NCBI GenBank assembly: GCA_034927815.1
Contig: JAYFPK010000022.1
Span: 1-64,000, forward strand
Direction: 5' to 3'
Source: Limiplasma sp034927815
GTDB lineage: Bacteria; Bacillota; Clostridia; Christensenellales; Aristaeellaceae
Length of the DNA: 64,000 nucleotides
The notes under the pieces are model-generated. The model made no database searches, was not told where the DNA came from, and saw only the letters and a list, made by a program, of their open reading frames with translations. The position numbers were made by a program, and so were the translations under genes. Position 1 is the first letter of the stretch. Each line of letters begins with the position of its first letter. Shown here piece after piece: positions 25,506 through 33,282 of this stretch.

Positions 25506-27356
25506 ATGAGCCGGAAAGAAAATGCCGCGGCCAGACCCTTGTTTTCCGCCGACTCCGCCCAAAGAGAGGAGCCCCGGCCCTCAAGCGCCTCCCTTGGGGA
25601 GGAGCCCTGGGCAGCCCCTTCCCGCAACGCCTTTACCCCGATTCCCGTGGCGGAAAGGCTCAGGCAGCCCGCCAGGCACCGGAGCCCCCATGCCCAGGCG
25701 TCCTTGCCTCCTATGCGGCCGGGGCAGCGGTATGGCTACCTGAATGCCGATTCCCAGAGAGCCGGGCCGCCTCCCTCGGCCCCGATTTCCTATCCCGCGC
25801 CGCCGCCCTTTTTGGGGCCCATGGAGCAGCGGGAGGAGGATTTGCTTCAATATCAACAGGAGTACTGGTCCCGGCTGCAAAACCAAGGGGAGGAAGCGCC
25901 GCCGCCTGTGGAGGCGGAGGCTTCTCCTTCGCTGCCCCCTGTTCCCAGCTATGCCATGGAGCAGCCGCCCTGGCCCATGGGGCCCAGGACGGTGTGGGAC
26001 GATGATTTTTTGGAGCCCCTTGGGGAGGAAGAGCCGGGGGAATGGCCGCCGGACCCCTGGGAGCCCCCGGCGGTGGGGCCGGAGCCCTGGCAGCTGGAGG
26101 AGGCGGGGTACGCCGCCTTTGGGGAGGGCGAGCCGGACGAATCCTTGTGGTTCCCCCAGGAGCAGTGGACGCCGCCGGCCTTCGCCACAGGGCAATGGGC
26201 GGCGCAGCCGCCCGCCCGCCCCCAGATAGCCCCGAAGGAACAGGCCGTGCCCCTGCCCCGGCGGGTGGGCGCGGTCTGGAAGCGGTGGCTTCATGAGAAT
26301 TTTCCGGTGGGCCAAAGCCCCCAGATGAACCGGGCCCGCCTGTTTCAGACGGTGCTGGTGAGCCTGGTTTCCTTGGTGTTGATTTTTTGCCTCATCCAGG
26401 TGGGACGCCTGGTGGTGAGCCTTTTGCGCAACGATGAGGAAATGAAGGCCGTCCGGGAGGAATACTATGCCCAGGCGGGGGTGGACCTGGCCCGCAGCGC
26501 GTCCCGGGTGGAGCTGCTGCCCCCGGGGCAGACCTATACGCCCACGGCCACCCCCCAAGCGGCGAAAACGCCCCCTCCCGCCCCCGGCCCTATGGAGAAC
26601 CCGGCGGGGCTGAGCGTGCAAGCCGCCGGGCAGGAGGAGCAGCCCGCCTCTCCCCAGGAGTCTTCCGCTTTGGAAGGGAGTCAGCGCACCAAGGCCTTTC
26701 AATATCCCCAGAATCCGCTGAACAATATCTCCGAGGCCTTCGGAGCCCTCCGCCAGGAGAACCCGGACATCGTGGGCCGCCTGGTGATCAACGGGCTGGT
26801 GGATGAAACCGTGGTGCTGCGCAACAATACCTATTACCTGACCCATAGCGCCAGCGGGGCTTTCAGCCAGACCGGGGCGGTTTTCGTGGACGAGGCCTGC
26901 GGCCTCAAAAGCCCGCCGGAGAACCTGCTGCTAAGGGGGCAGAGCGCCACGCCGGGCAAGCTCCTGGAGCCCCTTTGGAATTACGCAAAGCAAGGGGCGG
27001 AGTTTGTCCGCAAGAATGCCATCCTGAGGATGGACACCCTGTATGAGGAAGGGGAATACGTGGTTTTTGCGGCGATTGTCGCCAGCAACCAGCCGGGTTC
27101 CCCGGAGTATTTCAACTATGCCGGATACCCCTCCTTCCCCAGCGACGGGCAGATGGAAAGCTACGTGGCCTCCGCCAAGCAGCGCTCCCTCTACGACATC
27201 CCCGTGGAGGTAAAGGCCGCCGACCGGCTGCTGACCCTTTCCACCTTGGGGGGAGGGCCGGAGGGGGCCACGCTGGTGCTGATCGCCCGCAAGCTCCGCC
27301 AGGGGGAGACCGCCGCCAACCTTTTGCTCACCCTTACCTCCATCCGGGTAAAGTAA
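25506..27356 (+). CDS. membrane-anchored sortase-B-like protein lacking catalytic residues
   Basis: A 616-residue protein in three parts. Residues 1-275 are a Pro/Glu-rich, low-complexity cytoplasmic region. A single membrane helix lies at about 279-302 (LVSLVSLVLIFCLIQVGRLV). A Pro/Ala-rich extracellular linker leads to a class-B sortase-like domain at about 415-616 (NPDIVGRLVING, NNTYYLTHSASGAFSQTGAVF). The catalytic triad is absent. The usual YGHN region reads LRGQSATPG, the LSTC motif reads LSTLGGG, and the expected Arg position reads ATLVLIAR with Thr. ATG 25506 follows GGAAGGAGGAGG. It is therefore probably a binding or scaffold protein rather than a transpeptidase. Confidence 0.75.
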   Translation: MSRKENAAARPLFSADSAQREEPRPSSASLGEEPWAAPSRNAFTPIPVAERLRQPARHRSPHAQASLPPMRPGQRYGYLNADSQRAGPPPSAPISYPAPPPFLGPMEQREEDLLQYQQEYWSRLQNQGEEAPPPVEAEASPSLPPVPSYAMEQPPWPMGPRTVWDDDFLEPLGEEEPGEWPPDPWEPPAVGPEPWQLEEAGYAAFGEGEPDESLWFPQEQWTPPAFATGQWAAQPPARPQIAPKEQAVPLPRRVGAVWKRWLHENFPVGQSPQMNRARLFQTVLVSLVSLVLIFCLIQVGRLVVSLLRNDEEMKAVREEYYAQAGVDLARSASRVELLPPGQTYTPTATPQAAKTPPPAPGPMENPAGLSVQAAGQEEQPASPQESSALEGSQRTKAFQYPQNPLNNISEAFGALRQENPDIVGRLVINGLVDETVVLRNNTYYLTHSASGAFSQTGAVFVDEACGLKSPPENLLLRGQSATPGKLLEPLWNYAKQGAEFVRKNAILRMDTLYEEGEYVVFAAIVASNQPGSPEYFNYAGYPSFPSDGQMESYVASAKQRSLYDIPVEVKAADRLLTLSTLGGGPEGATLVLIARKLRQGETAANLLLTLTSIRVK

Positions 27357-27394
27357 GGGAGCCCATCCATCACGGAATAAGGGGGACATGACCC

Positions 27395-28663
27395 ATGGAC
27401 TCAAGGGAATTGCTGCTCAGGCCAGGGGAATGGCTGTTGCCCGCCCAGGGCGTGGACCTGACGGCCTGGGCCTGCGTGGCCTGCGACCAGTTCACCTCCC
27501 AGAAGGAGTACTGGGAGCGGGCCGCGGAGCTGGTGGGGGACAAACCCAGCACCCTGAAAATGATCCTGCCGGAGAGCTACCTGGAGGAGGCCGGGGAGCG
27601 CATCCCCAAAATTCATGAGGAAATGAAGCGGTACTTGGAGGAGGGCTTGCTGGAGCGCAAGGCCCTCGGCGGCTTTATCCTCACGGTGCGCCGCACGGGC
27701 AGCGGAAGCCGGGCGGGCCTGGTGGCGCTGATGGACCTGGAGGGGTACGACTTCCGTCCTGGCAGCGCTTCCTTGATCCGGGCCACAGAGGGGACCATTC
27801 TGGAGCGGATTCCGCCCAGGCTGGCGGTGCGCCGGGGGGCGGCCTTGGAGATGAGCCATGTGCTGATGCTTCTGGACGATCCGGGCAAAACCGTGGTGGA
27901 GCCGCTGCTTGCCAAGCGCCCCAGCCTGGAACTGCTCTACGATTTCCCCCTGATGCTGGAGGGGGGCCACGTGACGGGGTACGCGGTGACGGAGCCCCAG
28001 GATATTCAGGCGGTCTATGAGGCCCTGGGGGTGATGAAAGCCGGGCTGCGGGGGGATAGGCCCCTGCTGTACGCCGTGGGGGACGGCAACCACAGCCTGG
28101 CCGCGGCCAAAGCCTATTGGGAGGAGTTAAAGCCGGGCCTTGGGGCCGCCCAGCGGGAAAGCCATCCCGCCCGCTTTGCCTTGGTGGAAATGGAGAACAT
28201 CCATGAGGAGGACCTGCTTTTTGAGCCCATCCACCGGGTGGTGACGGGCTATTCGGGGGCGGCTTTGCTGGAGGATTGGCGGGCCTATGCCCAGGCCCAT
28301 GGCATGAGCCTGGAGGGCGGGGAAAAGGGCCAGGAGATTCTTTGCGTCTTTGGGGAGAGGGAAAGGAAGGTTTCCGTGGCCGGGTCGCCCCAGATGCTGG
28401 CGGTGGGCACCCTCCAGGTCTTTCTGGATTCCTGGCTGGGGGAGCATCCCGGCGCTGCGCTGGATTACATCCACGGGGAGGAGGCCGTGCGGGCCTTGGC
28501 CGCCGGGGAGGACGCCACCGGCTTCCTTCTGCCCAAGCCCGAGAAATGCAGCCTCTTTGCCACGGTGCAAAAGGAGGGGGCGTTGCCCCGCAAGACCTTC
28601 TCCATGGGGGAGGCCTGGGAGAAGCGCTATTACCTGGAGACCCGGAGGCTTCTGGAACCGTAA
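27395..28663 (+). CDS. DUF1015 family protein
   Basis: A 422-residue cytoplasmic protein. Recognisable features are the early PAQGVDLTAWACVACDQFTS, the LPESYLEE segment, a GDGNHSLAAAKAYWEE motif typical of DUF1015, and the C-terminal FLLPKPEKCSLFATVQ and YYLETRRLLE. Some distant DUF1015 relatives have been linked to serine-kinase (SerK/SbnI) activity; that cannot be assumed here. ATG 27395 lies beneath a GGGGGA site, with a competing ATG at 27388 in another frame. It follows the sortase-like gene by 38 bases in the same direction and may be cotranscribed. Confidence 0.82.
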   Translation: MDSRELLLRPGEWLLPAQGVDLTAWACVACDQFTSQKEYWERAAELVGDKPSTLKMILPESYLEEAGERIPKIHEEMKRYLEEGLLERKALGGFILTVRRTGSGSRAGLVALMDLEGYDFRPGSASLIRATEGTILERIPPRLAVRRGAALEMSHVLMLLDDPGKTVVEPLLAKRPSLELLYDFPLMLEGGHVTGYAVTEPQDIQAVYEALGVMKAGLRGDRPLLYAVGDGNHSLAAAKAYWEELKPGLGAAQRESHPARFALVEMENIHEEDLLFEPIHRVVTGYSGAALLEDWRAYAQAHGMSLEGGEKGQEILCVFGERERKVSVAGSPQMLAVGTLQVFLDSWLGEHPGAALDYIHGEEAVRALAAGEDATGFLLPKPEKCSLFATVQKEGALPRKTFSMGEAWEKRYYLETRRLLEP

Positions 28664-28674
28664 GAAAACGGCGT

Positions 28675-28827
28675 CAAACAGCCTCCCCAGACCGTTGATA
28701 AAATGCCTTTTCTGCAAAATTAGCCTCAGAGAACCCTTTGTTTATAAAGGGTTGAAGAATAACGGTTTCCGAAAAAACAGGGTTTTTCAGCAAACAGCCT
28801 CCCTTCCTTGGCGAGGGGAGGCTGTTG
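28675..28827. repeat. convergent intergenic region with direct repeats and hairpins
   Basis: Between the DUF1015 and DUF3795 genes (28664-28959) no gene is supported. A 13-base direct repeat CAAACAGCCTCCC occurs at 28675 and 28791. AACCCTTT-GTTTAT-AAAGGGTT forms a hairpin at 28732-28753. ACAGCCTCCC (28794-28803) pairs with GGGAGGCTGT (28816-28825), a likely terminator for one or both converging genes. The compact mix of repeats suggests a dispersed intergenic element. Confidence 0.5.
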
Positions 28828-28959
28828 CTATGGCGGCGGGGAGGGACGGGGGTATTTCCCTCCTGTATCAGCACAGGGAAATCCGCCGGGTTGCGGCGTC
28901 CGGCTCCATCCTGCCGCCCAAGGGCAGCGGGAGCGTGGGGGCGGTGAGTCCGCAGTCCT

Positions 28960-29574
28960 TCATAGCCCGGCGACTCCCTCGGTTCTACCCCTGGAGCCGC
29001 GCTCCGCAGGCGCTTCCCTTTTTTTCGGGGGTTTTTTGCGCAGGCTCAGATCGATTTGTTTTTTGTCCGCAACCTCTTGCAAGAGGCGGACCGCCTGGGC
29101 GGCTCTTTCTTTCAGGGGCACGCCCTCCCGGGCCTCCGGGCCCGGAAGCCGCTCCATGACCCCTTGCAGGTCCTCCAGCTCCAAAAGGTTGACGGCTACG
29201 GAAAAAAGCGTCTTGCGCCGCCCGTCTTGAAAGCCGGAAAGCAAGGAAGCCAGAATGCCCATTTTTGCCTCCAGCTCCGCGTTATACGCCTCGATGCCCA
29301 TGCACTGGGCCTTTTCCAGGTCTTTGAGCTGGTTTTTGTGGGTGATGAAGGAATCCCACTCCTCCACGCCCCGGTATGCTTCACAGGGGAACGCGGCGCA
29401 TTGAAAGCAGTATTCCGGCTTGCCATGGCACAGGCTGCATTTGGCGATGGCGCAGGATTGATTCCCCGGCCCCCCGCCGCAGCCGGGGCAGTAATGATCC
29501 AGCCGCATGGGGCAAAGCCCGCAATTCAGGCCGCAAAGGGAAAACAAGAGGTTTGTCCTGTGGAAGTCCTTCAT
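28960..29574 (-). CDS. DUF3795 cysteine-rich protein
   Basis: A 204-residue protein with an N-terminal cysteine-rich domain. CGLNCGLCPM, CPGCGGG, CAIAKCSLCHG and CFQCAAFPCEAY give at least eleven Cys in about 60 residues, typical of DUF3795 and likely to bind zinc or an Fe-S cluster. A helical middle part follows. The C-terminus is rich in Lys/Arg and ends in a low-complexity tail. The ATG at 29574 is preferred over a TTG 27 bases upstream; its ribosome site is weak. Monocistronic or cotranscribed with the membrane protein 82 bases upstream. Biochemical function unknown. Confidence 0.8.
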   Translation of the reverse strand: MKDFHRTNLLFSLCGLNCGLCPMRLDHYCPGCGGGPGNQSCAIAKCSLCHGKPEYCFQCAAFPCEAYRGVEEWDSFITHKNQLKDLEKAQCMGIEAYNAELEAKMGILASLLSGFQDGRRKTLFSVAVNLLELEDLQGVMERLPGPEAREGVPLKERAAQAVRLLQEVADKKQIDLSLRKKPPKKREAPAERGSRGRTEGVAGL

Positions 29575-29656
29575 CCTGCCGCCGCCTTTCGGATGGCCCA
29601 AGCCGGAGTATGCTCCCCTGAACCGGGGCCGGGCGTTGCTCTGGGGGCACGCGCAT

Positions 29657-30127
29657 TCAGGGGGCCAGCTCCTTGCGGTGCCCCAGGTGGATGCCGATGT
29701 GGCCGATGCCCAAAATCACCGCCGAAATCAAAAGCCATACCACCTTCCCGTACACCCCCAGGAGGAAAAACGCGGCCACGGGGAGCGTGGCCCCGGCTAC
29801 AGGAACGCCGCAAAAGCTGCTGTAAAAGTCCGCCAACGTCTTTTGGCTTGTGAAATAACGAACCCACCAAGCCTCGTACAGGAGCATCAGCACCGCCGCG
29901 GCAACGAGCCACAGGCTCCACAGGGACCAGGGGCGGGGGTTGAAATCCGAAAACATAAGGGCCGCGCAGGTGACCAGCGCCTGCCCTACGCGCTCAAAAG
30001 CCAGCAGGACCTTGCTTTCCTTTTGCGCCTCATAGCCCTTGGGCTGATGCCGGGCCCACAGGAGGTTGGGAAGGATCAGCATGAGCAAAAAAACCAGCCC
30101 GGTGTAGGAAAAGCCCAAATGTCCCAT
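29657..30127 (-). CDS. small integral membrane protein, unknown
   Basis: A 156-residue protein with about four hydrophobic segments: YTGLVFLLMLILPNLLW at the start, LVTCAALMF, LWLVAAAVLMLLYEAWW and a C-terminal pair around VAAFFLLGVYGKVVWLLISA. It ends GIGHIGIHLGHRKELAP, with several His near the last helix. No catalytic motif is recognised. The ATG at 30127 has AGGAGGACAAC upstream; a longer reading would add 45 non-membrane residues without a ribosome site. It lies upstream of the DUF3795 gene in the same direction. Confidence 0.7.
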   Translation of the reverse strand: MGHLGFSYTGLVFLLMLILPNLLWARHQPKGYEAQKESKVLLAFERVGQALVTCAALMFSDFNPRPWSLWSLWLVAAAVLMLLYEAWWVRYFTSQKTLADFYSSFCGVPVAGATLPVAAFFLLGVYGKVVWLLISAVILGIGHIGIHLGHRKELAP

Positions 30128-30346
30128 CGCGTTGTCCTCCTGTATGCCTGCGGCCCGCATCCATTGCAAGGATATGATACCGCACCGGCAGGAAATAGGA
30201 AAGGGGCTGGGAGAAAAAGGCGCGTACGCGGAAGCGGGCCTGTCCCCCGGAAAACCGGGCAATCATGGACCGCCGCTGTAAACGGCTCCATAAGCGGGTT
30301 TTCCATAAAAAGCCATGTACTTGTATGCAAAAGTACTGCCGGATAT

Positions 30347-30376
30347 TTGACTTCCATCCAAAGGGCAAGGTACAAT
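30347..30376 (+). promoter_or_regulatory. promoter of the sigma-factor cassette
   Basis: TTGACT, an 18-base spacer and TACAAT lie 64 bases before the ATG at 30440. A small dyad GTACTT/AAGTAC sits just upstream (30316-30335). The rest of 30128-30439 shows no gene. Autoregulation by the encoded sigma factor cannot be judged from one site. Confidence 0.6.
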
Positions 30377-30439
30377 GACACTACATTGCAGCGCAGCATT
30401 TACTCCAAGGATAGGGCCTGTTTAAGGAGTGCACCAAAG

Positions 30440-31021
30440 ATGTCCACTGTTCCGCGAGATGAAGCCATCGTTGACCTGTATAAGCGCTATTACAAAATCG
30501 TGTACAATCAATGCCTGGTGAAGCTTCATTTTGACAGCCGGTTTGTTCACCTGGTGGAGGACTGTGTTCAGGAGACCTTTGTGCTTTTTCTGATCTCCTA
30601 CGATAAGCTGTGCAATCATCCCAATCCCGCGGGATGGCTGTGCAGCACGGCATGGAACCGCCTGCGTTCCGAAGTCAGAAAGGCCAATTACCGCAGCAAA
30701 AAGCTCTATGAAATCGCCGAGTTGGAAAAGGTCAGCCTGCCGGAGGTGGAAGCGGCGCTGGAGCGGTGGGCCAATCAAGAAATCGCGATAGAAACCATTG
30801 CGGCCATCTGCTCCCTTCTCACCCAAAAGGAACAGGAAATCTATCAGGCTTATTTCGTGGAGGACCTGTCCCTGGCGGAAACGGCGAGCAAAAGCGGCGC
30901 TTCCCCTAACTCTGTGCGTTCGGCCATCGGCAGAATCAAAAAGCGGGCCAAACAATTCGAAAATTTTTTACTATTTCTGTGCATTTTCGAGTGCATTCTC
31001 CACATCTCGCGCACTAAATAA
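30440..31021 (+). CDS. sigma-70 family (ECF-like) RNA polymerase sigma factor
   Basis: A 193-residue protein with sigma region 2 (about 10-75, LVEDCVQETFVLFLI and PAGWLCSTAWNRLRSEVRK) and a region-4 helix-turn-helix (about 110-165, LTQKEQEIYQAYFVEDLSLAE through ASPNSVRSAIGRIKKR). The frame is open for 300 codons upstream, but sigma homology begins only at ATG 30440, which follows AAGGAG. After region 4 comes an unusual hydrophobic tail (FENFLLFLCIFECILHI). The next gene, 15 bases on, encodes a membrane protein of anti-sigma type, so this is probably a signal-responsive sigma factor. Confidence 0.85.
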   Translation: MSTVPRDEAIVDLYKRYYKIVYNQCLVKLHFDSRFVHLVEDCVQETFVLFLISYDKLCNHPNPAGWLCSTAWNRLRSEVRKANYRSKKLYEIAELEKVSLPEVEAALERWANQEIAIETIAAICSLLTQKEQEIYQAYFVEDLSLAETASKSGASPNSVRSAIGRIKKRAKQFENFLLFLCIFECILHISRTK

Positions 31022-31035
31022 GTGAAGGAGGTTCC

Positions 31036-31902
31036 ATGATGGATGGCCCCAAGAGCCAAATGGTCGCAGAAATCAAAGCTGCGATCGCCAACGAAACCCT
31101 TTCCGAGGCCGAGATGAAGAGGAGGTTGATGCACGCCATAGAGTATGAGCTCAGCCAAACCGATAGGGAAGCGGACTTGGCGTTGGTTGACGCTTGCCAG
31201 TCTCTTTTGCTGGAACTTCATTCCCAGGCCAGGGAAGAGCCCCCGGCGGACCGCAGGGCGGAAAGCCTCGCCGCAGTGCGGCTTCGGCTGCGCCGGCATT
31301 TGAGACGCCAAACGGTCCGCAAGGGCGTCGTACGGGGCGTTTCCGTGGCGGCGGCCATGGTGGTTCTGTCCCTGGGAGTTGACATTCTTTTCCGCAGGCA
31401 ATGGCTAAGCGGGCAGTCCACTTTGGACGGTCAGGATTATATGGTGCAAGGAAATGTGGTTGATCCAGGGACGGTCCAGGCCGGTACAGCCAACGAGATC
31501 GGGGAGGTTCAGTTTGTCAGTTCTACTGACCTGGAGGAAGCGAGCTCCATTCTCAGCTTTACCCCTCCTGCACTAAGTTGGCTGCCTCAAGGATGGGAGC
31601 TACTTCAATATGAAGGCATGGTGATTGGGGCTGTTGAATACTTTTATTCAGTCTATCATCAGCCGGGTACGGAAAAGCTGTTGCGTTATGAAATCCACAT
31701 AAACAAAGATATTTCGGCCAACTTATATGCGGAACAAAATGAGGATGGAACTCAGTTGAAACTGGAGAATGGAGCGACCGCATACCTTAGCATGAATTTT
31801 GAATTGCCAACTTGTGCGTGGTTCCAAAATGAAATGTTTTTTCTGATCAGCGGCCCCTTAACCCAAGACGAAATTCTACAAATGATAAATTCGATTGATT
31901 GA
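31036..31902 (+). CDS. probable anti-sigma membrane protein with DUF4367 domain
   Basis: A 288-residue protein. Residues 1-95 are a charged cytoplasmic helical region that could bind the sigma factor. A membrane helix lies at about 100-119 (RGVSVAAAMVVLSLGVDILF). An extracellular domain of about 150 residues contains LSWLPQGWELLQYEGM and ends in FLISGPLTQDEILQMINSI, both typical of DUF4367. ATG 31036 follows GAAGGAGG. The 3' half is distinctly AT-rich. Location right behind a sigma gene and the single-pass topology support an anti-sigma role, but no zinc-binding HxxxCxxC motif is visible. Confidence 0.72.
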   Translation: MMDGPKSQMVAEIKAAIANETLSEAEMKRRLMHAIEYELSQTDREADLALVDACQSLLLELHSQAREEPPADRRAESLAAVRLRLRRHLRRQTVRKGVVRGVSVAAAMVVLSLGVDILFRRQWLSGQSTLDGQDYMVQGNVVDPGTVQAGTANEIGEVQFVSSTDLEEASSILSFTPPALSWLPQGWELLQYEGMVIGAVEYFYSVYHQPGTEKLLRYEIHINKDISANLYAEQNEDGTQLKLENGATAYLSMNFELPTCAWFQNEMFFLISGPLTQDEILQMINSID

Positions 31903-31918
31903 AAGGAAATAAATAAAA

Positions 31919-32332
31919 ATGAATAGGAAGAACAAGTCTTTGTGCCTGCTGGTTGCGGCTTTGTTGCTCTGTGCCTATATCCCCTTAACCGCCCTTGCGA
32001 CAGACTTCGTCCCAATGGCCAGCCCGGTGTTTGTGACTAAGACCGCAGGCCTTAATACTCAAATGAAGGCCGTCATGGCATGCACCACCTCTGTCATTTG
32101 CGACAAAATTTGCGTTTCCGGCGTTACGTTGCAGAAGCAAAGCGGCTCCAGCTGGGCCCATGTCAAAAGTCTGCCCTGCCCCAGCACATCGGCTACAAAC
32201 GCTTCCTCATTCGGCGCGTCTATGGATTATTCCAGCCACTGTACCAAGGGCACAACATACCGCATCATCATTACATACAACGCCGATGGGGTAACCGCTT
32301 CAGCCACCTCTGGAGCCTCCACATACAAATGA
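31919..32332 (+). CDS. small secreted cysteine-containing protein
   Basis: A 137-residue exported protein. The signal peptide is LCLLVAALLLCAYIPLTALA, with cleavage near ALA-TDF. The mature part (about 110 residues) has several Cys (ACTTSVICDKIC, LPCPST, SHCTKG) and beta-strand-rich segments such as GTTYRIIITYNADGVTASAT, suggesting a small Ig-like or fibronectin-like fold with disulfides. It recalls the DUF6147-type secreted proteins of Clostridia, but the match is only by general pattern. AAAGGA precedes ATG 31919. It is probably controlled by the sigma/anti-sigma pair directly upstream. Confidence 0.68.
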   Translation: MNRKNKSLCLLVAALLLCAYIPLTALATDFVPMASPVFVTKTAGLNTQMKAVMACTTSVICDKICVSGVTLQKQSGSSWAHVKSLPCPSTSATNASSFGASMDYSSHCTKGTTYRIIITYNADGVTASATSGASTYK

Positions 32333-32514
32333 ACAGGAGCAAGCCCGTGTCTAAATCAGTTTTGACAACGCACCCGTCACTGCGGCTTTCGGACGACCCA
32401 AAGCGGAAGCTGCTGGCCTGTGTGGAAGGACTAACCCCCAACCAATGCACCATTGTGCTCAAGCTCATCGATTCCATGGACCGCCTGGCAAAGGTGAAGA
32501 GGTCCAGAAACTAA
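32329..32514 (+). CDS. small protein (61 residues), translationally coupled
   Basis: Starts at ATG 32329, which overlaps the stop of the secreted protein as ATGA. It encodes 61 residues beginning MNRSKPVSKS and containing the amphipathic helical stretch LLACVEGLTPNQCTIVLKLI. That stretch resembles short helical proteins from Clostridia that sit next to regulators. No signal peptide is present, so it stays in the cytoplasm. The coupling and the terminator right after it support a real gene; its function is unknown. Confidence 0.55.
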   Translation: MNRSKPVSKSVLTTHPSLRLSDDPKRKLLACVEGLTPNQCTIVLKLIDSMDRLAKVKRSRN

Positions 32515-32520
32515 GGGTAA

Positions 32521-32551
32521 ACACCGCCGCCCCCAGGGGCGGCGGTGTCTT
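32521..32551 (+). terminator. terminator of the sigma-factor cassette
   Basis: ACACCGCCGCCCC (32521-32533) and GGGGCGGCGGTGT (32536-32548) form a GC-rich stem followed by CTTT. It lies six bases after the last stop codon. It may also stop the converging cobalamin operon. Confidence 0.75.
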
Positions 32552-32646
32552 TGCGAGCCTCGCTTGGAACCTTCCTTGCACGCGGACGGCGCGCCATGGG
32601 TTGCTTTCCCTGGCTGCGGCCTGGCCCGGCATTCTCCGCCCGCCCC

Positions 32647-33282
32647 TCACCCATCCCGGGTGAGCAGATACAGCAAGGCGTTGACAATGGCGGCGGCCAC
32701 GTTGCTGCCCCCCTTGCGGCCCCGGGCCACGATGCACGGGACGCAGGTCCGCATGATCAGCTCCTTGGCCTGTACCACGTTCACAAAGCCCACGGGCACG
32801 CCGATGATCAAGGCGGGATTCACCTTTCCTTCCGCCATCAGCTCATAGAGGCGCACCAAAGCCGTGGGGGCGTTGCCGATGGCGAAGATCACCGGGCCGT
32901 TAAGCCCGGCGGCCTTATCCATGGAGGCTGCGGCCCGGGTGGTGCCGTTCTGCCTGGCCGCGGCGGCAACGTCCTCCTCCGCCATGAAGCACAGGGCCTC
33001 GATGCCCAGCTGGGTTAAAGCAGGCTTGTGGATGCCCGCCTTGGCCATGTTGGTGTCGGTGACGATGGTGGCCCCGGCTTTCAGGGCTGCCAGCGCCAGG
33101 GGCACGGCGTTTTGGGAAAAGTACAGGGAGTCCGCATAGTCGAAATCCGCCGTGGTGTGGATGACCCGCTGGATGATGGGGGCCAGCCGGGGGTCCAGGG
33201 GATGGGGGAGCTCGCTTTGGATGATCTCGAAGCTGCGGCGCTCAATGTCCCCCGGCAGCACGTTTTCCAGCTCTATTTTCAT
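32647..33282 (-). CDS. cbiC: cobalt-precorrin-8 methylmutase CbiC
   Basis: A 211-residue enzyme that moves the methyl group from C11 to C12 of cobalt-precorrin-8 to form cobyrinic acid. The catalytic-His motif RVIHTTADFDYADSL is intact, and IVTDTNMAKAGIHK and GNAPTALVRLYELM are typical of the family. Length is normal. It is the last of fifteen overlapping cobalamin genes, and its start overlaps cbiP by four bases. It ends in IVNALLYLLTRDG. Confidence 0.95.
   Translation of the reverse strand: MKIELENVLPGDIERRSFEIIQSELPHPLDPRLAPIIQRVIHTTADFDYADSLYFSQNAVPLALAALKAGATIVTDTNMAKAGIHKPALTQLGIEALCFMAEEDVAAAARQNGTTRAAASMDKAAGLNGPVIFAIGNAPTALVRLYELMAEGKVNPALIIGVPVGFVNVVQAKELIMRTCVPCIVARGRKGGSNVAAAIVNALLYLLTRDG

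Noticed and set aside
29507..30439. Upstream extension of the sigma-factor frame
   Set aside because: The 311 extra codons cross the complement of the DUF3795 and membrane-protein genes and show no sigma homology; ATG 30440 has a good ribosome site.
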